DNA of 64,000 nt from Pontederia crassipes (taxonomy: Eukaryota > Streptophyta > Magnoliopsida > Commelinales > Pontederiaceae), in the NCBI GenBank assembly GCA_030549335.1, contig JAUKPH010000026.1, forward strand, positions 2,914,001-2,978,000, given 5' to 3'. The translations under genes were made by a program, and so were the position numbers. Positions 47,421-59,444 of this stretch are shown piece after piece (within the stretch, counting starts at the first letter, position 1; each line of letters starts with the position of its first letter). The notes beneath the pieces are model-generated. The model saw only the letters and a list, made by a program, of their open reading frames with translations, ran no database searches and had not been told where the DNA came from.

Positions 47421-50293
47421 TGTAATATTCTCAAAATAAAATAGAAATTTAAAATAAAAGAAAATAGATAAAAGAAAACTTATAACCATATAAGGCCCAT
47501 TAAGGAACCTATTAGTCTAATAAGCCCCAAAACCCAATATATAAAACTCTCATTATGCCCTAAACCACCTACCTTCACTCTCACTTCTCCCCTCCACCTA
47601 CCAGCCGACATCACACCCAAATCCCCTTCCATTGCTACAGTAATCACCCCAGCCTCACTCACTTTCTCTCCCTCCCTCTGCTCTCACTCATGCAGAATAG
47701 CTCGTACAGAGAAGGAGCTCCCCAAATCTCACAGCAGCAACACCAAGAGCCACCCACTCTCTTTAGCTCCCCTCTCTCGTTTGCTCTCTTTTTCTCACAA
47801 ACACTTCAAGCGACGGCAACATCTCTTCTCTTTCTTCTTTCCATTCAGCCAGCACCCTCGAGCTACAATAACTCGGTTACCGTAGCTACAGTAATCACCC
47901 TCTCACAGCATCACTCTCCACTATCTCTCTCCAAGCCTCCCTCCCTCCATCTCATGGACAGCAACAAAGAGGAGCACCAAGGAGAGGCCAGCTGCTAGGG
48001 AAGAAGAAGAGAAGAACTGCTCGGGAAGAAGAAGAAGAGAAGAGGAAAGAAGAAAAGAAGAAGAAAGAATTAGCATTAGGATTAGGGTTTTAACATAAAC
48101 TCTTAAGGTATGTTGAGGGGAAACAAATCTTTCTAATCACCCTTAATGGTGTATTGATGTATGGATTAAGGGTTTCAAGTCCTAACTAGGTCTTGTTGAT
48201 GCATGATTAAGGGATGTTCATGTTTTGCCTTATAATGATTTATATTTCATTATGATTACTATTCCATTTCTAATTATGACTAGGATTTAGTGTTTCTTTC
48301 CATCCATGCTTAGGTCATGCTTAGTTTTACTCATTTCTATATATAAATATGATTAGTAGGCATAATGTTCTTATGCAAACCATATTTATATTCATGATTA
48401 TTGTGTTATAAATGCTCTTATGTGAATCTTATGATTAAGTATGTGTGCTCAATTGTATGAATGAATACATGCCTTAAAAGTGTTTGTATATATGTGTAAA
48501 AGAGGGAAACATAGATAAAAATAGGGGAAATTCCGTCTGAACCTCTGGCACGGCCGTGACACCTATAGAGATTCATGCCTTAGCGTGAAAATGTGTCCAA
48601 AGAAGAAACGAGCATTCTGTCATGGCCATGACACCTCAGTGAAGCTTCTGCCTTAGAGTATGTCGCAGGATGAGTTCAACGTTCTCTCATGGCCGCGAAT
48701 GATGTCGGGCACGGACATGACTAATGTGACTAGAGATTCTTCCAAGTGTTCGGCCGTGCCAAATTAAGGCACACCTGTGCCCATGTGTGGGCACGGCCGT
48801 GACCCAACCAAGAATCTTGTATATGTTTGAAATGTCCACACAAAATGATTTGAAGTATGTATGGCCTTAAATAGGATTAGAACATGTAACATGTATTGAA
48901 TAATTGTATGTATTGATGAATGAAATTAAAAGATGGATTGATGAAGGGGTCTTGTTGTTATCATCGTAAGATGATGGGAACCAAAGTCGTCAATAACTAG
49001 CATCAGTGACTAATTTACCGGAATGCAGATGTCGACCCATCGCGTCCAATGGAAATTGAAGTCATCATAGCTAGCTTTAGTGGCTGGTTCCTCGGGAATG
49101 CAGATGTCGACCCAAAAGAAATCTCGCTTCCGATGGGACAAAAAGATCCTAATTAAGTAAAGTTAAAGATCGACGAGCCAACATGGACTTCTCAATCAAC
49201 AAGATAAGAAGCTATCTAAATAAAGATAGAAGATGAAAAGATGAAAGTTACTTACAGTGACTAAGATGAAGGACTTGGAACGTAAAAATGAAGATGATGA
49301 TTAAGTATGCACCGAAAAGGATGCAAAGGATGTTCCATAGTCATATAATGTTAAAGATGAAATCACTTCAAGTAACTAAGATGAATGATTTGGAACATAA
49401 AGATAAAGATATGATAAGGAAAGTATCTTAAAGGATGCTAATGTATGTTCCATAGTCATATGATGTTAAAGATGAAGTTGATACATGCTAAGTAAGATAA
49501 ATCAACAATATGACTTGACATAAAGATGATTATGATAATGCAAGCACCTAAAAGGATGCTAAGTTATGTCCCTTTGTTATATAATGTTATTAATGAAAAT
49601 GTTGAAGTAAAGTAAGTTAAGTTATGATATGTCTTGCTGTAATGATGAATAATGATATGCCGTAGCATAATGTTAATGATGTTATATGCTTAGCTTATCT
49701 ATGATGATGATTGTTCGCATGCCATATAGCGTACATATGTAGTCCATAGTATGCACATGTTCTATGTTTCCATTATGATGAAATGCATATGCTATGATAT
49801 GTAGAGATCATGCTATAGAATCATAACAGGCATGGGCCTCGAATACTCTAATGGGAGAAATTCCCTGCACCCCATGGATCCGTGGAGGTATGGACAAGGC
49901 TTAGGCCCGGCGGTGAAGGCCTCATGACGACGACATTGCACATGTGATGGTCTATGGCCCAAGTTATTATACGTTACTTATGCTAAGATGATGGACTCCT
50001 TTGAGAGTCAAGTATGTATGGCTTATGGGCCTTGAAGTTATTTACTCTTATATGAACTCACTTATGTATTATGAACCCTATGTTGGGTATTATGTTAGAG
50101 CCTATGTGGCCCATGGACTAGATATGTATCTTGGAATTTTATTGTCTATGAAGTCTTCCGTTGTTTTATGTTATTGTCATTTATGTTTTTATTTTTATGT
50201 TTTCCACTGTAATATCTTATGTAATTAGGTCATGAAAATAACGCCGCCTAGGATTCGGCAACTAAATTGGGGCCGAATTTCGGGGACGTTACA
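47421..50293 (+). mobile_element. Solo LTR, gypsy (Tekay/Del-like) type
   Basis: 2873 bp. It starts TGTAATATTC and ends GGGGACGTTACA. The flanks are GGTGG (47416-47420) and GGGGG (50294-50298); the solo LTR at 31297 shows the empty site as GGTGGTGTAAAGGG, so one TSD copy has mutated. It contains a TATA box (TATATAAAA at 47538-47546), a CT-rich leader, CACGGCCGTG palindromes (48550-48800) and degenerate tandem repeats (48960-49600). No internal domain is attached. The assignment to chromovirus-type LTRs rests only on the TGTAA...TTACA ends and length. Confidence 0.85.
48960..49620 (+). repeat. Degenerate tandem repeats in the solo LTR
   Basis: At 48990-49110 a unit with GGAATGCAGATGTCGACCCA occurs twice. 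At 49255-49600 a unit of about 110-120 bp (AAGGATGCTAAT...TGTTCCATAGTCATATAATGTTAAAGATGAA) occurs about three times with variation. Confidence 0.7.
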
Positions 50294-50613
50294 GGGGGTG
50301 TAAAGGGTTTTTCCTTGCCCTATTTGGAACGAAGGAAAGGAGATAGTGGAATCTCCGATGGTCTCGAGGTCGAGAAGTCAGAATGGGGATATAGGTCAAG
50401 GTGTGGCCGAATCTCGTCAACAAACTCCTTGCTTCCTTGTGTTTGTCTTTTTATCTCCCTCTCCTTCCTACCTTATTATGCATGTGATTCGATAGTTATT
50501 GCATTGATTTAAAGTTTAATGAATCAATTTTACGTTTCTGCGACATATTTTGTGAAATCAGTCTTTTCGGTATAACACCAATTCACCCCCTCTTGGTGTC
50601 TTGTGATCTCACA
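50294..50613 (+). repeat. Copia 5' LTR, part 2
   Basis: It continues the LTR after the inserted solo LTR, with GTCTCGAGGTCGAGAAG near 50362 and the inner end TGTGATCTCACA. It aligns with 54465-54780 of the 3' LTR. Confidence 0.88.
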
Positions 50614-50630
50614 ATTGGTATCAGAGCAGG
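50614..50630 (+). promoter_or_regulatory. Primer-binding site, initiator tRNA-Met type
   Basis: ATTGGTATCAGAGCAGG directly follows the LTR. It contains the full consensus TGGTATCAGAGC, so this PBS is intact. Confidence 0.92.
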
Positions 50631-50669
50631 GTTGCTTTTATTTTTACAGATTTAATCATCTTTTAGAGC

Positions 50670-51962
50670 ATGACACCATTTTTACAAGAAGGTCAATCAA
50701 TTTTTGAACCCCGGTTGGAAAATTAGAATGAAGGCATATTTGTGTTCAATTGATTTTCATATGTGGAAAATTATAGAAAATGGTTTTGAAAAGCCAAAGA
50801 AGATTTTGAATGATGTTTCCGTTGATTTTTCCTTCTTTGAATATAATGATTTTCAAATTTCACTTGCCAAAACTAATTCTACATCCCGAAATATATTTTG
50901 TTGTGCTTTAGATAAGGAAAGCTTAAATCTCTTTTCTAAATGTTCTACTTCTCATGAGATTTGGTTAAAGTTATTATTTAGATATTAAGGCATGGAAAAT
51001 GAAAGAGATGACAAATCGGATGAAGGTAAAGAAAAAATTGTCAATTCTACATTCACAACATCTGATCAAGATTTTGATCTATACTTAATGACAAAAAGTG
51101 AGGAAGACAAGGTGACATCAAACTATTCCTATTGTTCTACATCTACTAGCAAAGATGATGATGATGTTATTAATTTTGATGTGCATAAAGGATTTTCATC
51201 TATTATTCAAAGGCATATTTCTCTTAAAAAGAAAATTGGATTATTAATGAATGAATATATTACCATGAAAAATGAGCTCAAATTTTTGAAAGAAGAAAGA
51301 GATGCTTGTCTAGTTCAAAATGAAACTTTGATGAATGGTTTTCATATTATTAAAAATTATTTTGAAAATTTGAGAAATAAAAAAATGCATGCTTAGTTCA
51401 AAATGACATTTTGGAAAAAGAAAATAGTGCAGGTATGAATGAAAGTAGAATTTTGGAAAAGAAAATTACTTTTTTGCAAAATGATTTAGATGATAAATTT
51501 GTTATACCTATGAAAAACATTAAGAATGTTCTAAAGCATATCCATGTTATTAAAACTCCTCCAAAGAATATTTCTTATGCATTACAAAAGAAAAATGATT
51601 TGAAGAAAAATTTTAAAAACTCAAAGGGATATTATTTGAAATATTCTTATTATTTGAAATCTAAGCATTCTTATGGTTATTATTAGAAAAATAAACACTC
51701 ATACGATAGTTTCCTAGGTGTTAAATATTCTCATTCTTATTATAATGATACTTTGAAGATCGGATATGATCATAATCATTTTATGAAATCATCTATTACA
51801 TGTCATCATTGTAATGTTCACAGACATTATTCATTTGACTGTCAAATTAGAAAATCTATTAATATGGGCACGAAATTGATGTGGATTCCAAAAGGAAGTA
51901 AACTAACAATGTTGGACCCAATCAAATTTGGGTTGCAAAGAATAAATAAATTTTGCTTGTAG
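50670..51962 (+). pseudogene. Copia gag (UBN2/zinc-knuckle type), damaged
   Basis: The ATG at 50670 opens MTPFLQEGQSIFEP, which shifts frame into WKIRMKAYLCSIDFHMWKI (50704-50988), the copia gag N-terminal motif. After a stop near 50986 follows an acidic, Lys-rich segment (50992-51396) with coiled-coil-like KKK/ELK patterns. After a further shift comes 51411-51686, then 51753-51962 with an intact CCHC knuckle (C-HH-C-NVHR-H-YSFD-C) and a WIPKGSK tail usual for copia gags. Much of the central UBN2 region appears shortened. There are several stops and frameshifts. No protease or pol follows. Confidence 0.82.
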
Positions 51963-53652
51963 GTGTGCCTCACGTGAAAAGCAAAAGACATGTACACTTG
52001 AGAGAATGAAGGAACGATAAAAGTATTATTGAAGTAAAAACTTATTTTTGTGCACATGAGATTTGAATTATGATTCTTCATATTTGAAATATGCACCTGA
52101 TTTTGGTTTATTTATTCTTGGATACATGAACTATGAAATTGAAATGATACTTGCTTTTGCTCATATTGCATAAGAATTGAAAAACTTATTTTGAAATTTT
52201 GAAAACAGGAACTGAAAGATGGATTTTGAAATTTTATGTTAACATATTTTGAATTGTGGTAGCACATTTGCAAAATCCTTTTTACTCATATTAACTATAT
52301 GCCTATTTTTATTCTTGTCATGGTTAATATTACAATTATTCTTGTAACTTGGCAAAGGAAAAGACACATGCACATTTATTTACTAAGTCTTTTAAAGTTG
52401 AATATTTTTTTGTTTATTTATATAGAAGACTTCATATTTATGACAAATATTTTTGGCATAATTTTTAATATGACTCTTGTGTTATGAGATTTATGTGCAT
52501 AAAGTAATTATGAATTTCGACTTGTTACACTATGTCATTTAGGTATATATGCACATTATGATTTTTCACAAATTAATTTGGCATAAGATGATTGATCATA
52601 TTATTGTGCCATTTGAAAATTATTGCATAAGACACTAAATTATCAAACACTATGCTTATGCACTTGTTTGAAATGAAGCATATTACGAAATCATTTTCAA
52701 CTTGCTATATATATCTCCTATCAAAATTGATACATGTGCTCCATCTTTGTGAAATATTTTGACATGACTTTTTTTTCATATTTAAAATTATCATGTCATG
52801 TAATGAAAGTTCTTGTCCCTCATTCATTACTTTAAATAGCTACTATGATTTAAAAAAAGGACTAAACTTTGAATATTTTTTATTTTTTGTCACTATTCTT
52901 GAATATTATCTTGTGATAGATAAATAAATAAAAAATGACCACAATTGTAGGGGGAGCATACTTAAAGATTTAAAATGTTACTTCTCATTTATTTTGATAT
53001 AACCTTGCTATGTGATTAACTTTTTACTCATCGTGTCAAATCTTGAACTATTTGATATAATTCAATTTATGATGTATCATTGTTGTCTCAAAGTTTTATG
53101 CAATATTTTGACTATTTATATAAGTTTTTGAGTCTTCTTTAGCACCTAAACAACTTAAATCTCATATTTTATTTTTATGAATCGATTATGGATTTAGTGG
53201 GAGTTATTTTTGTCTATTACATATGCTAAATTTGTATTATTCTTTATGATATGACAAAATAATGAAAATCATTTTTTATCTCCCTTATGATATTTTTACA
53301 TATTGTTTCCCATATAACAAAAGGGGGAGAATGAAAAATTTAGGAAGATAACAAAAGGGGAGTCACATTTGTGTCACATATATGCTTAATGTACAAACTA
53401 CTTTTTGATGAAACAAAAGGGGGAGAAATATGATAAGAACATAAGAAAAAACTATATATGAGAAATATATATAACTCCTGAATTATTATGTGGACCTCAT
53501 ACATATACCCTATATGAAAAGTACCTTACAATTAAGATTTATATCTATATCTATCAATTGTAAGGAAAGCTTAGTTTTAGGGGGAGTGAAATTTCGACTT
53601 TGAAATTATTTTCTTCCCAACTTATATATCATATTTCTCGGTTTGTCTTCAT
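51963..53652 (+). other. 3' non-coding region, pol absent
   Basis: 1.7 kb of AT-rich sequence without any integrase, reverse transcriptase or RNase H motif. ACAAAAGGGGGAGA-like tracts occur near 53318, 53352, 53412 and 53575, as in the 3' region of the other gag-only element. Confidence 0.65.
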
Positions 53653-53667
53653 TAAAAAAAGGGAGAT
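53653..53667 (+). promoter_or_regulatory. Polypurine tract
   Basis: TAAAAAAAGGGAGAT stands directly upstream of the 3' LTR at 53671. Confidence 0.7.
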
Positions 53668-53670
53668 TAA

Positions 53671-54780
53671 AGTTGGAACAAATTTTTTATTCTATATATA
53701 ATTATATTTTGATGATACAAACCTCGAATAATCTAGTCATATATTTAAAGTGCGAGAAAAATTCAATTCAGATGGATTATTTTATGCACTAAATTTAAAT
53801 TTCATATTTGAATATGTTTGATTTATATTTGGACTAACATGTGAATATGAATGTTATAGATAATCTTGTTAGCTTTCCAACGAATAAAGAATCACCTCAT
53901 TATGACATCTGTATAAAATGTTATGTGCAAAATGGTGCAGATATGGTTGACCAGTCGGTCTGGCGAACCGGTCGACCGGCCTGATGAACCAGTCGACCAA
54001 TTTGAATAAAGAAGTCACGAATCACAGATATTTGAAGACTGGTCGACCGGTTGAAGACACCGGTCGGCCGGATCGCACGTAAAATGACTTATAATGGCTA
54101 GTTTTAGGCGAAACGAAAGGGTAACAATCATATTATCCAAAGAGAACTATAAAATGGGTCCAAGGGGTCATAATCAAACAAATATTGAAGAGAATCATCG
54201 AACATTAAAGAAAAATAATTTCTTGAAGATCTTGAGTCATATTGTTGAATCTTCTCTTTTTTCCTCTCTTTTCCTTATGTGAGTTTGATATTTTAAAAGA
54301 GATAAAAGTTTATTTTCAGATCTGGGTGTGCTGTGTAGCAAAGGTTTCATCTTACATATCGGGTTAGAGAAAAGATTAAGAGTGCTCTTTCGTAAAAGAG
54401 GTGTGCTTACCTTTTAAGCGAGTAATTGGTGAGTAAAAGCTTCTTAGGAGGAGATGTTGCCTTGCCTCTGGGTTTTCTTGCCCTATTCGGAACAAAGGAA
54501 AGGAGTTAGTGGAATCTTCAACGGTCTCGAGGTCGAGAAGTCAGAGTGGGAACGTAGGACAAAATGTGGCCGAACCTCGTCAACAAACGCCTTTCTTCCT
54601 TGTGTTTGTCTTTCTCTCTTCCTGCCCTTCCTACCTTATTTGCATGTGATTCGATTGTTATTGTATTGATTTAAAGCTTAACGAATCAATTTTAAGCTTC
54701 CGCGACATATTTTGTGAATTTGGTCTTTTCGGTAAAACACCAATTCACCCCCCCCCCTCTTGGTGCCTTATGATCCAACA
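53671..54780 (+). repeat. Copia 3' LTR
   Basis: 1110 bp, starting AGTTGGAACAAATTT (first base altered from the usual T) and ending TTATGATCCAACA. It pairs with the split 5' LTR. It contains CCGGTCGACCGG-type motifs (53945-54070), GTCTCGAGGTCGAGAAG (54525) and a 10-C run near 54748. Confidence 0.88.
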
Positions 54781-54785
54781 ATACG

Positions 54786-55216
54786 ATGAGCACCCAAGAT
54801 TTTATCTTTAATTAATTAGGTTCTCATCTTTGCCCAAACTGGGACATAGTCATAACAATGCAATGATAATAATCAAGATAAAAGGATCATGTAATCGATG
54901 GAATCAAGGAGAGGTTACACCTCGGATTTAATCTATGCAATGAGACAATGAGATCAAATGAATATAGTTAGATCTAATAACAATGTAGGATTACAATGGA
55001 CTTCCAATCATGATCCATAAATCGGTAATTAATAATATGATTAATCATTCTCTACTATGACCATACTCTAGGTCATGATATCAATAGGGTCAGATCGATG
55101 GCCATTCAAGGATAATCAATAATACGATAATTGAATGCCAATATCAATATAAACTATGTTTAAGTGGAATCGAATGATTAACAAATCATGGGTCAAACAA
55201 CAAGAAATCACAATAT
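54786..55216. other. Unassigned, AT-rich
   Basis: It continues the sequence left of 46633 if the copia element is removed. There is no frame or structure of note. Confidence 0.35.
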
Positions 55217-55221
55217 AATAC

Positions 55222-57666
55222 TGTAACGCCCGGCAGGTTTTTAAAAAAAAAGATAAAGTTGAAACAAAAAAAAAAGATAAGAAGAAACTGAAGCAGATAG
55301 AGAAAAAGAAAAGAAAGAAAAGAAAGATAAAATCAAATAGGAAAAAGATACATATGGAGATAGAATCAAATCTTGGAACCCCTATGAAACTCAAATTCCT
55401 CTCCTATAAATAAGGATCCAAAATAAATCGTGCAGTCCCTTTTGTTCCTTTACAAGCCGGCCCTATTCTCCATTTTATTTTCGCGTGCCTCTTTTTCTCC
55501 CTTCACGCCGGACTACTGCCACCAATAGGAGACCCACCGGAGGACTGGGATGCCGACTACCAAGCACCAGGACCGAGGCAATGATCAATGGAAAAAGAAG
55601 AAGAGAAAGAGGAAGGACAATGTGAGGTTTCAACAGAAACTTCACAAGGAATGGAAATAGGGTTGATTCGTCATAGAACTTGATTTTAGACCTGAAGCAT
55701 GCTCTAGTTGATCCCTAGTTATAATTCTATGATTTATGATGATTATTGATGCCGGCCATCATCGGAAAGATGATCGGAAATGCCTTGGCTGTCTGGTGTT
55801 TTCTGCATAAGAGGAACCCGGACCGAGTTCTTTGTAATCCGGCGCGGGTAGGTCCAAACTCGGATTGAGTTCGTCGAAATTCGGCCGCTTCCACCATTGT
55901 CATGATCGCGAAGTTCTGCAACACAGAAGAACCCGGCCCGGGTTGATAGTAACCTAGCCCACGATGAAGTCGCACTTGCTGTGACTTCTGTCAAGCGGTC
56001 GACCGATTCGTCAAATCGGCCGACCAAACTTTCAAGCACAAACCCGGCCCGAGTGTGACCCGAACTCGGCCCGAGCTATGCTAGGATTTTTTTGAGTTCC
56101 ATGCACGATGAACAGTCGGGCGCGACAGCTACCCAACTCGAAGATGACTCGACCCGGTCCGGGTGTAACCTGAACCCGGCTCGGGTTTACACCAATTTTT
56201 CCCGAGAACAAGTCAAATGAACTAGGCACTAGTTTCACCTAGCTCGGCCTAGGTTCCAACATGACTTAAGTTAATTTTATGATGCTTAGATCCCTGATTC
56301 ATGTGCTCATTCCTGATCTAAGTCATGATGATGATTAAGTTGTTTATGCCTTTACTAATGATGATGTCCAACATGACCTATGATCTTATGACACCTCGTA
56401 TGATGACTTAACATAGATCCAAATCATGCAAATGATTACACTGATTCATGTCTATTAATCTTGATATACTTTATGATGATGATTCTGATGTTCACACACC
56501 TCTGATTTACTCTCCATGATCTGATCTTGTACTCTTGATCAAGTCTTATATACTGATGATGATTAGGACCTTGATTATGATGATTCTTTGATTCTTGATA
56601 AGATGACCTAAGTCCTAATTAAGATAAATAAAAACCTGCAAGATAAAAGATGAAAAATGTTAAATGGAGAGCCCTTTTTATGATGGACCGGTGACGATCA
56701 GGTATGGGCTAACTCCGGTCAGTTATGGACTGAGTTTTGTCAATTATGGACTGACTCCTGTCAGTTATGGGCTGGCTTTGCCAGTTATGATGATGATGAT
56801 AGACGGGTTGAGACAGGCCTCCCCGTGGGTTGAAATATATCCCAAATAAGTCAAAGATGAATAATAAGATGATGAAGAAGATGAAGCATATTAACAATGA
56901 AATATCTTTATGATGATTATTGGCTATTGCGAATCTTATGATGGTCTCTCTATGATATTTTGATCTATTATTAATATGCTTTAACAAAGATGATTTGCTT
57001 CATGATTACCTATATTCGTACAGTGGTTCTTTATATGATGATGACCTCATGATCATGGTGATTGGCGCTTGCCACTTTATAATGATTTATTATGATCTAT
57101 CCTAATCTTTTGATCTTATGATCTCCAGAAGATGACACCTTGATTTATGAATATCTTAGGATCATATTTTGATTCTTACATGATGATGATGTTATTATTA
57201 TTCCTATCTAGTATCATGATCTTATAATTGTCTTTACTTTACTTTCATACTGAGTTGTAAAACTCATAAGGAGGTTTCTCCCCTGCATGTTCTTAAATGC
57301 AGGCCAAGGTCAGAATGATAAAGGTGGCCAACGATGATCGATCGAGCTCGTAGGTGGTAGCACATGGGTGTCCTGAGTCCTTTAGTTGATGTCGTAGTTT
57401 ATCTTCTCTTGTTAGCATGACGATGTATATTATGAGTTTTCTAAGGACTCATAAGATGACTCCTTCATTAGTTTTTCACATATTTTATAATGATGTTATC
57501 CACATATTATTGTTCATTAATGATGTCAGTCTTTCGCATATGATATTGTTCTTAGTTGACCAGTCAAAGTTTATTTTTGATCAAAATGATGTACACGTAA
57601 GGATGACCCGTTGCGTCCTCGAAACGTATTCTACCACGTGTCGGGGTGCGATTTGGGAGTGTTACA
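55222..57666 (+). mobile_element. Solo LTR, gypsy (Tekay/Del-like) type
   Basis: 2445 bp. It starts TGTAACGCCCGGCAGG and ends GGGAGTGTTACA, with an exact TSD AATAC (55217-55221 and 57667-57671). A purine-rich stretch follows the start (55235-55330), then a TATA box (TATAAATA at 55405-55412). Next is a segment rich in CCCGGCCCGAG words (55815-56260), then GATGATGAT- and CAGTTATGG-type repeats (56690-56790). No coding region is attached. TGTAACRCCC starts are usual for plant chromovirus LTRs; the lineage is inferred. Confidence 0.9.
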
Positions 57667-57671
57667 AATAC

Positions 57672-58704
57672 ATTCTACCAGGATGTAAATGTACTTAGAT
57701 GGATCAAAATCATTAAAGCAAGAATCAAACAATAATCAATTCTAAATATAAACATAACATAACTTTTAACAGAAATCAGATGCAAGAGGTATCATGAGTT
57801 AGCATTAAAATATATTAAAATAAAGATCACATCATATTATATCATCACGACAAAACCCGGGCCGGTTCTTCAATGGTAAATTCCTTGGCCCAACCCGAAT
57901 TGAGTATGAGTCGAACTCGGTTGACCTCTTCCTGTCGAAACTCGAGCCGAGTTTAGTGGAGCCTGGGCCGAGTTCTTGTACTAGGCACCCGTCGGTGACG
58001 GCGTGAACTCGACAGCATTGAATCCGAATGGGGTTCAATTCCTATTTCACCCGATGATGTATATACCCGGGCCGAGTTCCCCGATCCCGGGCTGGGTTTT
58101 GGGATTTTGGCGTGAATAGTGACGCTAACTGCTCGGTTCTCGACGTAGTTTTGCCGGAATAAATTTTTTAAGACCAAACTAATCATATTGGACATATCAT
58201 GAATGATAGGAGACGGTGTTATGATTCTAGTTGTACCCTAACAACATACAAATCTATTGTTAAAACTTATCGAGAGGTTGATCCAACGATCCACCTACCT
58301 TTATGTGGATTCTTTGTCGTTCGGTCTTCTTTCTCCGCTTCGTTCTCTGCATCGGCCATCCCTCAAGGTTCCCCAACTTCAATCACTATTTATCCTTGGT
58401 CCCTTGCACCTAGTGGCCGTATTGGATGGGGGAAAAACCGAGGAAAAAGTCAAGGAAAACAGCCTTAAAAGTGCTATAAAAATTTCAGCATGATTGCTAC
58501 ATCACCTTGATTGGTTCCCTATTTTTTGGCGAGATTTCAATGTCATCTCCGGAGGCCAGCACTATTTTTGGCTCCTGATTTCTTAGCAATTCGTGCAGGT
58601 GGAGGAGGAAAAGAGGAGAGACACGATGGCTAGGTTTAAAGGAGGTTTTCGTTGAGAGAAAAGTTTATATAGGTAGGATTGAAAAGATAAAATTGGTTAT
58701 AGAC
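57672..58704. other. Unassigned sequence left of the CACTA element
   Basis: 57855-58095 contains CCCGGGCCGAGTT-like words also found in the LTR at 55222-57666. 58260-58470 is pyrimidine-rich with short overlapping frames. No domain was recognised. Bases 58705-58707 (TCC) would be the 3-bp TSD of the CACTA element. Confidence 0.4.
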
Positions 58705-58707
58705 TCC

Positions 58708-59370
58708 CACTACAAGAAAAACCCCGATTTTTGACGGTTAGCAAAAATCCATCTTAAATACTGACGGAATTTTTGGCGGATTGAATAATTTGTCGAAATT
58801 ATCGTCGGATAAGTTTTCGACGGTTTCAGCCGTCTGAACTTCCGACAGTTCAGAATTCGTCGAAACTTTCCATAAAAAATTTTGATGATCGTAATCGTCG
58901 ATGATGTTAAAACTGACTGATCCATTTCCATGCTGGATTTTTGACGGTTCAGACCATCGAAAGTTTCGACGGTTCACCTATCCGTCGAAACTTCCAGCGG
59001 TCTTAGCAGTCGAAATATTTTAACGTTGGTGGGGTATCCATGTTTTATTTTCTGACAGTTTCGACCGTCGAAATTTGCGATGTTTCACGGAACCGTCGAT
59101 ATTTCGACAGTCAGACCCGTTGGAATTTTAACTAATTTTAATTCTACTTTAAATGTTCTCGACAGTTTTGGCCGTCGAAAATGAAGATTTATAATTTATA
59201 TAATTCTCTTTCACTTCACATATATTATTATATATTTTGACGGCTAAAATCGTCGAAAGTTCGATGGTTTGGAGAACCGTCGAATGTTTCGATGGTCCGT
59301 CCAGCGAGTTTGATCGTCTTAATTCAAATTAATATTTTATTGTATTTACCTACTTTCCGACGGTTCTGAC
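58708..59370. repeat. CACTA terminal inverted repeat and subterminal repeats
   Basis: After the terminal CACTACAAGAAAA, the motif TTTCGACGGTT and its complement-like partner CCGTCGAAA recur, often as inverted pairs separated by a few bases: near 58728, 58815, 58940, 58965, 59050, 59090, 59158, 59240, 59275 and 59355. In En/Spm such repeats bind the TNPA-type protein and are needed for excision. That role is inferred here. Confidence 0.88.
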
Positions 59371-59386
59371 CGTCGAAAACTGGATC

Positions 59387-59394
59387 TATAAATA
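59387..59394 (+). promoter_or_regulatory. TATA box of the transposase gene
   Basis: CTATAAATATCC follows the last subterminal repeat and precedes a CT-rich stretch (59408-59445) suited to a transcription start. It is likely the promoter of the CACTA transcript. Confidence 0.6.
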
Positions 59395-59444
59395 TCCGAT
59401 CCCACTGTCACTTCCTCTGTTTCCCTCTCTTCTACACTCGATCG

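Larger units (their letters stand above)
46638..54780 (+). mobile_element. Gag-only copia-type retrotransposon with a nested solo LTR
   Basis: The plus-oriented element has a 5' LTR (46638-47420 and 50294-50613, about 1.1 kb joined), PBS, gag pseudogene, a 1.7-kb 3' non-coding region, PPT and a 3' LTR of 1110 bp. The flanks are ATACC and ATACG, a TSD with one change. There is no pol. With the solo LTR removed it is about 5.3 kb. Its LTRs, gag and PPT-like tracts are related to those of the element at 9504-31045. Confidence 0.87.

Noticed and set aside
47690-47998. 102-codon frame rich in Ser, Pro and Gln
   Set aside because: It sits in the CT-rich leader just after the TATA box of a solo LTR. 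The composition explains the open frame.
51963-53652. Search for decayed copia pol
   Set aside because: No recognisable integrase, reverse transcriptase or RNase H motif in any frame by eye. A profile search could still find a remnant.
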